Origin: RZYY01 sp036794825
GTDB taxonomy: Bacteria > Bacteroidota > Bacteroidia > Bacteroidales > 4484-276
Direction of reading: 5' to 3'
Assembly (NCBI GenBank): GCA_036794825.1
Contig: DAIRGA010000005.1
Location: 1 to 64,000 of the forward strand
Length of the DNA stretch: 64,000 nt
Part shown: positions 7,354-15,426 of the stretch, one piece after another
Layout: every line of letters begins with the position of its first letter
Position numbering within the stretch: position 1 is the stretch's first letter
The notes under the pieces: model-generated
Database searches by the model: none
Seen by the model: the letters and a program-made list of their open reading frames with translations, nothing else
What the model was told of the DNA's origin: nothing
Made by a program: the position numbers and the translations under genes

Positions 7354-8752
7354 GGTCTTTGGTGTTTGATTTGGCCACTATTTTACTTTTTATTTTTCCG
7401 TTGTAAAGTATGGTTTCAATTTCATCGCCAACACCTGCTGCATCTGCGTTTGAAATTGATTTCCCTTTATGCAGGGTAATGCTGTAACCTCTTTTCAGCA
7501 CGTTGTCGGGATGCAGCGCACGAAGCTGGTTTTCAGCCGCTAACAGTTCAGTATGGCTGTTTTTAAGGAAACTCCGGGAAATCTTTGCCAGCAATTGATT
7601 CGACTGTGCTACCTGGTTGAAGCCGTTATTTATCGCTATCGGCGCATATTTCTCTAAAGTCATTTTTAAACCTTCAATCCTGGGAAATTGGGTTCTTAGC
7701 TCCGAGCGGGTATTTTGCCTGATCTGCTGTATTTTGTTGTTGAGGATTTCGTTTTGCAACAACATAGCTCTTCCGGTAACCGATTTGAAAAAGCGCATTT
7801 CATCCATCAGTTGCTGGCGCTCTGAGAGAATGGTCTGTCGGGCATGATCCCTGATTTTCACTGCGAAATTCTCCAGCGGAATATCGAAGTTTCTATACCG
7901 CTGGATAAGAAAATCAGCCAGTTCGGTAGGGGTAATTGCATTGATGTAAGCCACCATCTCCACCACGGTTTCGTTGGTTGAATGACCGATTCCGGTGAGT
8001 ACCGGCAAAGGAAACGACGCCACTGCGTGCGAGAGTTCATAGTGATTGTAGCTGGACAGTCCCACATCGCCTCCGCCGCCCCTCACAATGGCCACAGCAT
8101 CGAAATGATGCGCCACCCGCCGGATTCTGCGAAGTTGTCCCATGATGGATTCGGGAGCTTTATCACCTTGAAGCAATGCCGGAAAAAGCAGCGTGAAAAA
8201 CTTGTATCCCCAGCGGTTTCCGTTGATTACTTTTACAAAATCAGCCAGCCCCTTGCTGGTTTCGACCGATATGATGGCGATGCGCTGAAGTAAAGGGCTG
8301 ACGGGCAAAAGCTTGTTTTGGTTGAGCAGATTCGCGGTTTTCAGCCGGTTGATGGTTTCCAGTTTTTCGCGCTCGAGGTCGCCAAGCGTGTAGGCCGGAT
8401 CAATGTCTGTGATGGCAAGGCTGAGCCCGTGCACCGGACTGAATGTAACTTTAGCCAGAAAAAGGATGTTAATCCCATCTTTGAGCGGCTCGTTGAGTAC
8501 CTTCAGGAATGTGGAATTGATGCGGCGGTAGTCGTCTTCCCAGAGCGTTGCCCTGATCTGTGCCACCACTTTTCCATCCTGCCTTTCGAGCAGGTCGGGG
8601 TAGCAATGGCCGGAGTATTTGTAGTGGTTGAGCTTGTTCATCTCAGCCTTTATCCAGTAAGAGCCCGAATACCATTGTTTGAAAGCCCGCTGGATACTCA
8701 GTGTGATTTCAAGCAGCGAAAAGATTTTATGTTGTTGGTGGATTTCGGACAT
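7346..8752 (-). CDS. xseA: Exodeoxyribonuclease VII large subunit
   Basis: 468 residues. An N-terminal OB-fold (about 10-110, with WIKAEMNKLNHYKYSGHCYPDL) binds single-stranded DNA. The catalytic part carries the family block IVRGGGGDVGLSSYNHYELSHA followed by P(V)LTGIGHSTNETVVEMVA, and a long coiled coil follows (about 290-400) to which XseB copies dock. This is the catalytic subunit of exonuclease VII. It forms an operon with xseB on the minus strand. The family's usual ED and D residues after RGGG and GH are partly replaced (GDVGL; STNETVVEM), which is common in Bacteroidota versions as far as I recall. Confidence 0.95.
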   Translation of the reverse strand: MSEIHQQHKIFSLLEITLSIQRAFKQWYSGSYWIKAEMNKLNHYKYSGHCYPDLLERQDGKVVAQIRATLWEDDYRRINSTFLKVLNEPLKDGINILFLAKVTFSPVHGLSLAITDIDPAYTLGDLEREKLETINRLKTANLLNQNKLLPVSPLLQRIAIISVETSKGLADFVKVINGNRWGYKFFTLLFPALLQGDKAPESIMGQLRRIRRVAHHFDAVAIVRGGGGDVGLSSYNHYELSHAVASFPLPVLTGIGHSTNETVVEMVAYINAITPTELADFLIQRYRNFDIPLENFAVKIRDHARQTILSERQQLMDEMRFFKSVTGRAMLLQNEILNNKIQQIRQNTRSELRTQFPRIEGLKMTLEKYAPIAINNGFNQVAQSNQLLAKISRSFLKNSHTELLAAENQLRALHPDNVLKRGYSITLHKGKSISNADAAGVGDEIETILYNGKIKSKIVAKSNTKDHE

Positions 8753-8836
8753 GGAGCAAATCTTAAGGCACTCACAAAAATAGAAAACGATTTTTATCCC
8801 AAACTTTTCACGCTTAAAAATCCAAAAATCAAGAAT

Positions 8837-8899
8837 GAGTTCAGTCTAAAAGCCCATTTGCCCCTAAATCCCCAAATGGGGGCTTTTTAGACCGAACTC
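8837..8899. repeat. Short palindromic miniature element (deleted copy of the 11.75-kb element)
   Basis: GAGTTCAGTCTAAAAGCCC at the left is matched by GGGCTTTTTAGACCGAACTC at the right, with an inner palindrome CCCATTTG..CAAATGGG. The first ~45 bp equal, with one base fewer in the A-run, the right arm of the 141-bp element at 11752-11892 read in reverse, and the last ~17 bp equal its other end. So this is that element with ~80 internal bases missing. It lies in the 452-bp gap upstream of xseA. Confidence 0.75.
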
Positions 8900-9002
8900 T
8901 AGCATCAAAACACAAACGAAATTCAAGAGAAATCATAAAACAATTGCTAACCTGAAAAATTCATTGATCATAGCACATATTTGAAAAACAACAAATTGCT
9001 TT

Positions 9003-9064
9003 ACCCCGACCTTCAGGTCGGGGAAATGGGAAGAAATAGAGAGGCCACGGGCTTCAGCCCGTTA
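9003..9064. repeat. Two perfect palindromes in the xseA-priA gap
   Basis: CCCCGACCTTCAGGTCGGGG (about 9005-9024) and ACGGGCTTCAGCCCGT (about 9048-9063) are perfect or near-perfect hairpins with TTCA loops, 25 bp apart. GGGCTTCAGCCC-type palindromes are dispersed widely in Bacteroidota genomes. Apart from these and the element at 8837-8899, I see nothing coding in 8753-9204. Confidence 0.6.
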
Positions 9065-9204
9065 TCTATTAGTTTGTGAATAGTAAAGGCTAATGGTTTA
9101 CTCTTTAGAAAATGTTTGGTCTCAATTGTACTGGGTTGATTTTGTGGATTTTAGATTTATTTGTCATTTGTGAATCGTAATTTGGAATTTCTCCAGAATA
9201 AGCA

Positions 9205-11697
9205 TCAAACCGGGTCAACATCCACCACCACCCGAGCAGCTTTGAATTTGCTCCCGGATTCGAAAAGCTGGATCAGGTTTTTCACCTCCTGTTTCAACAG
9301 GCTGGTTTGTTCGGTTCTCTCCAGTTTTATCAGGATGTTTTTCAGGTAAAGTCCTTTAATTCTCGGTACGATAGGAAATTCCGGCCCGATCACCCGGCTT
9401 CCGAGTTTTTGTTTTAGCATGGCTGCAAGTTCAGAGGCTGCGGCGCTTACGGTCTGTTCGTTTTTGTGCTGCAGCTGCAGTTCGAACAGGCGGTAAAATG
9501 GCGGGTATTTGAATTTCCGCCGTTCCATTACCTGGTGTTGATAAAGCAGATCGTACCGGTTAAAAACAACATACCGGATTACTTCATGTCCGGGTCGGTA
9601 GCTTTGAATGATAACTTTCCCGCGTTTGAACTTTCGCCCGGCGCGTCCGCTCACCTGCGCCATTAACTGGAAACTGCGCTCGAACGACCGGAAATCGGGG
9701 TAGCTGATCAGGTTGTCGGCATTCAGAATCCCTACCACGCTCACATTGTCGAAATCCAGCCCTTTGGTCACCATCTGCGTACCCACAAGGATGTTGATTT
9801 TCTTCAGTTCAAAATCGCTGATGATTTTCTGGTAGGAGGTTTTAGAGCGGGTGGTGTCGAGGTCCATACGGGCAATAGCCGCTTTGGGAAAAATTAAGGC
9901 GAGTTCGTCTTCAACTTTTTCCGTTCCGAAGCCTTTCATGTGCAGTCCGGTATGCCTGCAGTCGGGGCAGGTGGATGGCACCGGCACAGAGTAACCGCAA
10001 TAGTGGCATTTCAGCTGGTTATTGAATTTATGGTAAATCAGCGTTACATCGCAGTTTTTGCAGGAGGGCATCCACTGGCAAAAACCGCACTCCAGTCGGA
10101 GCGAAAAGCCGCGCCTGTTCTGGAAGAGAATCACCTGTTCACCTTTTTCGAGCGCCTCGTCTATGTGCTGGATCAGCAGCGAGCTGAAGTGCGATTTCAT
10201 CGTTTTCTGGCGGGTTTCGATCCTGAGGTCGGAGATGATGATTTCCGGTAATTCCATCCCTCCGTACCTTTCATTTAGCTCAGCCAGAGCATATTTGCCC
10301 GATTGTGCATTGAAATAGCTCTCGATCGAAGGCGTTGCGGAGCCGAGTACGATTTTTGCCTGATGCATCTGAGCCAGCAAAATGGCTCCATCGCGTGCGG
10401 AATACCGCGGGGCAGGGGAGTGTTGTTTGTAGGAGCTGTCGTGCTCTTCATCCACGATGATCAGACCAAGGTTCCGGAATGGCAGAAAAAGCGCCGACCT
10501 TGCCCCGAGCACGATGTCGTATTTTCCATCCCCGGCCAGTTCTTTGTTTTTGGTCACACGGTTCCAGATTTCCACCCGCTCCATCATGCTGTATTTGGAG
10601 TGATAAACGCCCACCCGGTCACCGAAATATTTTCGCATTCGGCTGATAATCTGTGTGGTAAGCGCAATTTCGGGCAAAAGGAAAAGTACCTGCCTGCCGC
10701 TGCGGATCACTTCGTCTATCAGTCGGATGTATATCTCGGTTTTTCCGCTGGAGGTGACTCCATGAAGCAGAGCAACGCTCTTATTTTCAAAACTATGCCT
10801 GATCTGATCGAAAGCATTCTGTTGCGGTTCGGTGAGTAAAATGGATTCAACCGGCGCTGTAGCTTCGAAGGTTTCGAGGCGACTGCCGGTTGTTTCGATC
10901 AACTCGAGCACTCCTTTTTTTTCGAGTGCGGTTAATTGCTGAGAGTCTGCTTTGGCTGCCTCCAGCAGATCGTTTTTTTTGATCATCGAGTTTTCATCCT
11001 CGATTGTGCCAGCGAGGCTCAGAAAAGTCATCATCAGTTCGAGTTGCTTGTAGGCCCTTTTTTCGAGCGAGTCCATCAATCCACGCAAAGCCTCTTCGCT
11101 TCTGTATTCCGGAGAAAGCCTAACCCAGATTTCCATTTTTGGCCGGTAAATCTCCCTGATCTCCTCTTCGGGTAAGACTACATTCTTTTCGATCAGGTTT
11201 TTGATAAGCGGAATTACCTTCTGAAACTCCACGATTTTGGAAACCTCAGAAATTGTGAGAGATTTCTGGATGTCAATGGCTTCGGCTACCAGGTATTCCC
11301 TGTCGTTTAGTTGCGAGACATCACCATCAAAGTCGGGATTTTGTACGATCCGGGTTTCGCTGGCCAGTTTCAGCGCCGAAGGAAGAGCAGCATTCATCAC
11401 CTCACCGGGATAACACATATAATAATCTGCCATCCATTCCCAAAACCGGAACTGCAACGCATTGACGATGGGCGTGTGGTCGAGAACTGAAAGGATATTT
11501 TTTGGAGAATACTGTGCCGGATGTGTGTTGTGGATGCTTTTTACCAGTCCGGTGTACAATTTCGATCTTCCGAACTGCACTACTACCCTTTTACCCGGCT
11601 GAACCTCCGCAACCATCTCATTGGGAACTTTGTAGGTGAAAGAACCCGGCACCGGAAGCGGAAGAAGCACATCAGCAAAGAATTCCTGGTTGGCCAT
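9205..11697 (-). CDS. priA: Primosomal protein N' (PriA), replication-restart helicase
   Basis: 830 residues, normal for PriA. The N-terminal DNA-binding part begins FADVLLPLPVPGSFTYKVP. The helicase core has Walker A GVTSSGKTEIY, the DEEH Walker B, motif III LGSATPS and motif VI QVSGRAGR. Between helicase lobes are paired zinc-binding clusters (CGFC, CKNCD, CHYCG, CPDC). It remodels stalled forks and loads the replicative helicase away from the origin. It is a single gene on the minus strand, between two miniature hairpin elements. All catalytic motifs are intact. Confidence 0.97.
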   Translation of the reverse strand: MANQEFFADVLLPLPVPGSFTYKVPNEMVAEVQPGKRVVVQFGRSKLYTGLVKSIHNTHPAQYSPKNILSVLDHTPIVNALQFRFWEWMADYYMCYPGEVMNAALPSALKLASETRIVQNPDFDGDVSQLNDREYLVAEAIDIQKSLTISEVSKIVEFQKVIPLIKNLIEKNVVLPEEEIREIYRPKMEIWVRLSPEYRSEEALRGLMDSLEKRAYKQLELMMTFLSLAGTIEDENSMIKKNDLLEAAKADSQQLTALEKKGVLELIETTGSRLETFEATAPVESILLTEPQQNAFDQIRHSFENKSVALLHGVTSSGKTEIYIRLIDEVIRSGRQVLFLLPEIALTTQIISRMRKYFGDRVGVYHSKYSMMERVEIWNRVTKNKELAGDGKYDIVLGARSALFLPFRNLGLIIVDEEHDSSYKQHSPAPRYSARDGAILLAQMHQAKIVLGSATPSIESYFNAQSGKYALAELNERYGGMELPEIIISDLRIETRQKTMKSHFSSLLIQHIDEALEKGEQVILFQNRRGFSLRLECGFCQWMPSCKNCDVTLIYHKFNNQLKCHYCGYSVPVPSTCPDCRHTGLHMKGFGTEKVEDELALIFPKAAIARMDLDTTRSKTSYQKIISDFELKKINILVGTQMVTKGLDFDNVSVVGILNADNLISYPDFRSFERSFQLMAQVSGRAGRKFKRGKVIIQSYRPGHEVIRYVVFNRYDLLYQHQVMERRKFKYPPFYRLFELQLQHKNEQTVSAAASELAAMLKQKLGSRVIGPEFPIVPRIKGLYLKNILIKLERTEQTSLLKQEVKNLIQLFESGSKFKAARVVVDVDPV

Positions 11698-11751
11698 AGG
11701 ATCAATTTTGGGTAAAATTAACCATTATTGGAAATTTCTTTTGGAAAAATT

Positions 11752-11892
11752 GAGTTCAGTCTAAAAAGCCCCCAAACTGCTGATTTTTATCGTTTTTACC
11801 CCTGACCCAAATGGGAGAATGCTAAAAATCAGCAGTTTGGAAAAGTCCCCATTTGGGGATTTAGGGGCAAATGGGCTTTTTAGACTGAACTC
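11752..11892. mobile_element. MITE-like element with 20-bp perfect terminal inverted repeats
   Basis: Left end GAGTTCAGTCTAAAAAGCCC (11752-11771) and right end GGGCTTTTTAGACTGAACTC (11873-11892) are perfect inverted repeats. Nested inside is a second perfect 18-bp inverted pair (11772-11789 and 11823-11840, CCAAACTGCTGATTTTTA) and smaller CCCAAATGGG and CCCCATTTGGGG palindromes. AAAATT flanks both ends (11746-11751 and 11893-11898), a possible target-site duplication, though in AT-rich sequence. It has no coding capacity, so it would be non-autonomous. It fills most of the 208-bp gap between the SRAP stop and the priA start. Confidence 0.75.
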
Positions 11893-11905
11893 AAAATTAA
11901 TTCTA

Positions 11906-12589
11906 TCAGTCAAAAAGCGTGTTACCTTTAAAAGGTTCAATGATTTTCGGCGAGTTATTCCTAACCGAGTTGACCAGGCCCGAAATCCGGTAAGCCGACA
12001 TCTGTTTCGCTGGGAATGGTTTTATCAGGCTGAGAAGTTTCTGCTCGTCGGTTACATTAAGCCAAATATTTTCGTCCTCTTTACTCAAAATCACCGGCAT
12101 ACGGTTGTGAATCTCGGCCATCAGCTCATTGGGGGTAGTGGTGACGATGGTAAAAGTATTCACCGCTTCCCCTTCCGGGTTTTTCCATTGCTCCCACAGG
12201 CCTGCCATCGAAAAAACTCCCTGATTCGGAAGGAAAATTCGGTAGGGTATCTTTTCCTTTGAAGTTTCCATTGATCTCCACTCATAAAAAGCATCAGCGG
12301 GTACAAGGCAGCGTCTTCGTTTAAAGGCATTTTTGAAAGATGCTTTTTCGGTAACAGACTCACCTCTTGCATTGATCAGCTTGTTGCCAATGGAGGCATC
12401 TTTTGCCCAGAAAGGAATCAATCCCCATTTGAAAAAACTCAGTTCGCCGGGATTCTTGGCAGTAATCACGGGCAGCGACCGGGTAGGGGCGCAGTTGTAG
12501 TCGGGCGTCAGCTCGCCGTCTTTTATGGTAATATCATAGTGCTCGTTCACAATTTTAAGATCCGGAGCGAAGGAATATCTGCCGCACAT
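11906..12589 (-). CDS. SOS response-associated peptidase (SRAP, YedK/HMCES family)
   Basis: 227 residues beginning MCGRYSF; Cys2 becomes the N-terminal catalytic nucleophile after Met removal. Other family residues are visible: the Asn/Arg/Glu of INARGE, the Glu in AFYEWR and the His in MAEIHNRMPVIL. SRAP proteins form a covalent thiazolidine link with abasic sites in single-stranded DNA, protecting them from error-prone repair. The gene is transcribed divergently from ahcY. Length and residues are typical; no LexA-type operator was recognised in the shared upstream region. Confidence 0.95.
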   Translation of the reverse strand: MCGRYSFAPDLKIVNEHYDITIKDGELTPDYNCAPTRSLPVITAKNPGELSFFKWGLIPFWAKDASIGNKLINARGESVTEKASFKNAFKRRRCLVPADAFYEWRSMETSKEKIPYRIFLPNQGVFSMAGLWEQWKNPEGEAVNTFTIVTTTPNELMAEIHNRMPVILSKEDENIWLNVTDEQKLLSLIKPFPAKQMSAYRISGLVNSVRNNSPKIIEPFKGNTLFD

Positions 12590-12617
12590 AGATGGAATTT
12601 TGATGAATTAGAATCCG

Positions 12618-12625
12618 CAAAAATA
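12618..12625 (-). promoter_or_regulatory. -7 element of the SRAP promoter
   Basis: On the minus strand this reads TATTTTTG, matching the Bacteroidota housekeeping -7 consensus TAnnTTTG, 28 bp upstream of the SRAP start. No convincing -33 TTTG was seen. Confidence 0.45.
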
Positions 12626-12689
12626 AGAACCGGCGGGCAATGGCGAATGGTTTTCGTCAGAGGGAACAGTGAACATCCCTGGCAGGCGC

Positions 12690-12718
12690 TTGTTAAAGAG
12701 CCTAAAATCGTACTTTTG
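12690..12718 (+). promoter_or_regulatory. Housekeeping promoter of ahcY
   Basis: TTG (12690-12692), 18 bp, then TACTTTTG (12711-12718), matching the -33/-7 pattern of the Bacteroidota primary sigma factor. A start about 7 bp further on gives a leader of roughly 15 nt, and excludes the upstream in-frame ATG at 12669. Confidence 0.6.
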
Positions 12719-12740
12719 CAAAAAATTTAAAAAATTCATC

Positions 12741-14168
12741 ATGGAGAATATTTTGACCGATGCCAATCTGAAATACAAAGTGAAAGATATCAGCCTGGCA
12801 GAATGGGGACGTAAAGAGATTGAAATAGCAGAGAAAGAAATGCCCGGCCTGATGACCATTCGAAAAAAATACTCGGCCGAAAAACCACTTCGGGGGGTTC
12901 GCATCAGCGGCTCGCTGCACATGACCGTTCAAACGGCTGTTTTAATTGAGACTTTAACTGAACTGGGCGCCGAAGTCCGATGGGCAAGTTGCAACATATT
13001 CTCCACACAGGATCACGCTGCCGCAGCTATTGCAGCAAGAGGAATTCCGGTGTTTGCCTGGAAGGGCGAAACCCTCGAAGAATACTGGTGGTGCACGGCG
13101 CAGGCTCTCTCATTTGCTGATGGCAAAGGCCCGCAACTGATTGTGGACGACGGCGGCGATGCCACACTTTTAATCCACAAAGGCGTGGCTATCGAAAAGA
13201 ACCCGGAACTGTTGAAATCCACAGCCTCCAATGCCGAAGAAAAAGTCATCATGAATCTCTTGCAGCAAACTTATGTGGAGGATCCAAAAAAATGGCACCG
13301 CACTTCTGCCGAATGGCGCGGCGTGTCGGAGGAGACTACCACCGGAGTTCACCGGCTTTACCAGATGAAAGAACGTGGCGAATTGCTGGTTCCGGCGATC
13401 AATGTGAATGATTCGGTTACCAAATCAAAATTTGATAATCTTTATGGATGTCGTGAGTCGCTTGCTGATGGCATCAAACGGGCAACCGATGTGATGATTG
13501 CTGGCAAGGTGGTGGTAGTGCTGGGTTACGGCGACGTGGGGAAAGGCTCCGCAAAGTCAATGAGAGCCTATGGTTCACGCGTTATCATCACCGAAATTGA
13601 CCCCATCAATGCGCTGCAGGCCGCCATGGAGGGATTTGAAGTTACCACCATCGAGGAAGCGTTGAAGGAGGGTCAGATTTTTGTAACCGCTACTGGAAAC
13701 AAAGACGTTATCACCCTTCAGCACATGAAGCAGATGAAAGATGAAGCCATCCTTTGCAACATCGGCCATTTTGACAACGAGATACAGGTGGAGAAACTGG
13801 AGGCTGACCCAACAGTGAGAAAAACCAACATCAAGCCGCAGGTTGATCGCTACACCTTTGCCGATGGTCATTCCATTTACCTGCTTGCCGAAGGCCGACT
13901 GGTCAATCTTGGCTGCGCAACCGGCCATCCCTCATTTGTGATGAGCAACTCCTTCAGCAATCAAACCCTTGCGCAGATTGATCTCTGGAAAAACCGTGAT
14001 GACTACAAAATTGATGTTTACCGTCTCCCCAAAATCATTGATGAAGAGGTAGCCAGGCTGCACCTGGAACATCTTGGGGTGAAACTTACGCAACTTACTA
14101 AAGAACAGGCTGAATATCTTGGCGTTCCGGTAGAAGGCCCTTACAAGCCGGAGCATTACAGGTATTAA
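12741..14168 (+). CDS. ahcY: Adenosylhomocysteinase
   Basis: 475 residues from ATG 12741. The frame is open to an ATG at 12669, but that would place the predicted promoter inside the gene, and the family begins near the YKVKDISLAEWGRKEI block. The enzyme reversibly splits S-adenosylhomocysteine into adenosine and homocysteine using bound NAD, recycling the by-product of methyltransferases. Visible features are the substrate site (SGSLHMTVQTAVL, ASCNIFSTQDHAAAAI), the NAD-binding GYGDVGKGSA, the HFDNEI loop and the C-terminal YKPEHYRY that completes the neighbouring subunit's cofactor site. It stands alone, divergent from SRAP. Confidence 0.97.
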   Translation: MENILTDANLKYKVKDISLAEWGRKEIEIAEKEMPGLMTIRKKYSAEKPLRGVRISGSLHMTVQTAVLIETLTELGAEVRWASCNIFSTQDHAAAAIAARGIPVFAWKGETLEEYWWCTAQALSFADGKGPQLIVDDGGDATLLIHKGVAIEKNPELLKSTASNAEEKVIMNLLQQTYVEDPKKWHRTSAEWRGVSEETTTGVHRLYQMKERGELLVPAINVNDSVTKSKFDNLYGCRESLADGIKRATDVMIAGKVVVVLGYGDVGKGSAKSMRAYGSRVIITEIDPINALQAAMEGFEVTTIEEALKEGQIFVTATGNKDVITLQHMKQMKDEAILCNIGHFDNEIQVEKLEADPTVRKTNIKPQVDRYTFADGHSIYLLAEGRLVNLGCATGHPSFVMSNSFSNQTLAQIDLWKNRDDYKIDVYRLPKIIDEEVARLHLEHLGVKLTQLTKEQAEYLGVPVEGPYKPEHYRY

Positions 14169-14390
14169 AAGGAAAAATTTAAGTAGGAAAAAGGAAATTT
14201 ATCCGGGGACACTTTTACAAGTGGTCAATTTTCCTTGGAGAAAAAAATCCATTTCAAAAGTTAGGAGTTATTCTTACATCCATTTTTTCTTGTGGATTTT
14301 GAAAGCAAATCCAGTTATGATGAAATTTCAGGTAAAATTGATTTCATCCTTCTGAGAATAGCCCTTTTGGGGATTGATTCGATTTATAAA

Positions 14391-14510
14391 GTCGGCAGTG
14401 GCTTCGACAGGCGTTCGACTGAGCGCTCGCGCCGAAGTCTCAGCCACCATGGATATGCAGCCCCATCACCCCATTTACCCAATAACCCATTTCCCCATTT
14501 TCCCATGAGA
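14391..14510 (+). repeat. Dispersed 60-bp repeat plus CCCCATTT tract
   Basis: Bases 14391-14450 match the reverse complement of 46148-46207 at 57 of 60 positions by my alignment. The core GGCTTCGACAGGCGTTCGAC and the GAGCGCTC palindrome are part of a larger imperfect dyad. A run of CCCCATCACCCCATTTACCC-type words follows (14461-14505), like that after the tract at 3155-3216. The remainder of the 14169-14567 gap is AT-rich with nothing I can identify. Confidence 0.75.
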
Positions 14511-14567
14511 TTCAATCTCATCGCGAAGTTGCAGGAGTAAGTTTTGTAACCTGCGCAAAAATTCTGG

Positions 14568-15032
14568 TTAGTTGTAGATTCTCAGCGAGTAACCGTCGTA
14601 GAAAGTTTTGTAGGCGTAGAGTGCGTATTTCGCCGGCCCTCCCTGAACAGTGCCATCAATGATCAGCCATTTGGAACCTGTACAGGTGTCCACCATAAAA
14701 AATCCGGACTCATCCACGATAACACGGTTGTAAACCGAACAACTATCGGGTTTGTAGGTTGGCGTTCGTTCAAATGCTCTGAACTCTTCGGACGAGAGCC
14801 TGTAGGCAATGATACCCCTGCTGGGCGGATCAGCATACAGATAAGCGTAACCACCCGGTGAATTCAAAGGCAGGTACTCGGTGGAGTTGGGATAAATGGT
14901 GATATTCACATAACCGGTATCAATAGGGGGCTGCTCGTCTTTTCCGCATCCCGGCAGCAGCAATAGTCCAAATGCCAGTACCGATAAAAATAATCCGCCG
15001 AAAAGTTTCGTTTTCAATCTCATACAGTTCAT
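14568..15032 (-). CDS. Lipoprotein with Rieske-like fold lacking the cluster histidines
   Basis: 154 residues with a lipoprotein signal peptide; the lipobox LLPGC puts the acylated cysteine at residue 29. The C-terminal half resembles a Rieske [2Fe-2S] domain: a first Cys (98) in DSCSVYNRVI, a second Cys (117) in VDTCTGSKW, then the hairpin IDGTVQGGPAKYALYAYKT. Genuine Rieske domains need C-x-H and C-x2-H; here the histidine positions are Val100 and Ser120, so a cluster is unlikely and the two cysteines may form a disulfide. Probably periplasmic or outer-membrane attached; function unknown. The assignment is from pattern only. ATG at 15023 is an alternative start. Confidence 0.6.
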   Translation of the reverse strand: MNCMRLKTKLFGGLFLSVLAFGLLLLPGCGKDEQPPIDTGYVNITIYPNSTEYLPLNSPGGYAYLYADPPSRGIIAYRLSSEEFRAFERTPTYKPDSCSVYNRVIVDESGFFMVDTCTGSKWLIIDGTVQGGPAKYALYAYKTFYDGYSLRIYN

Positions 15033-15135
15033 AATTTTATCCGGTCAAGTGCTCAAAAAAAGGTTTTACAGCAATATTTTCACCGGAATCTTATGTCAAA
15101 CGAAATCTCAACTTAATTATTTCGATAACACCCTG

Positions 15136-15390
15136 ATGCGAAGAAGCAACCTTTTAATACTGCTGATGATTTGGATAGGCCTTTTGTTAACATCCGCCGG
15201 CTGCGCAACACAGGCGGTCAAAAAACAGAAGGCGGTAGAGAAAAAGCTGGCCAAAGAGGAGAAAGAACGAAAAAAAGCCTATGAAAAACTCAGAAAGCAG
15301 CATTTTCAGATGCAATCCCCTGAAACACAAAAAAGAATGAAAGAGTCGGAAAAGAGGTACAAAGCGCATCAGAAAAAGCAAAGAAAGTAG
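15136..15390 (+). CDS. Small basic lipoprotein, coiled-coil tail
   Basis: 84 residues from ATG 15136; the upstream in-frame ATG at 15049 would put 29 extra residues before the signal peptide. The hydrophobic stretch LLILLMIWIGLLLTSAGC ends in a lipobox-like site with Cys23. The mature part is almost entirely Lys/Glu/Gln/Arg (KKLAKEEKERKKAYEKLRK) and likely a single charged helix. It resembles the small lipoproteins of Bacteroidota with no assigned function. It is divergent from the Rieske-like lipoprotein and 37 bp upstream of the histidine kinase. Confidence 0.55.
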   Translation: MRRSNLLILLMIWIGLLLTSAGCATQAVKKQKAVEKKLAKEEKERKKAYEKLRKQHFQMQSPETQKRMKESEKRYKAHQKKQRK

Positions 15391-15426
15391 TTTTGTATCC
15401 ATAACACAGGAAAGACATCGTTTGCA

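Noticed and set aside
8318..8890. 190-codon plus-strand open frame over xseA
   Set aside because: It is antisense to xseA over most of its length, shows no family features, and ends in the palindromic element.
10303..10839. 178-codon plus-strand open frame inside priA
   Set aside because: Antisense to the conserved helicase motifs of priA; composition is that of a reverse shadow.
12669..12740. N-terminal extension of ahcY to ATG 12669
   Set aside because: It would contain the TTG-N18-TACTTTTG promoter, and the extra residues do not belong to the family.
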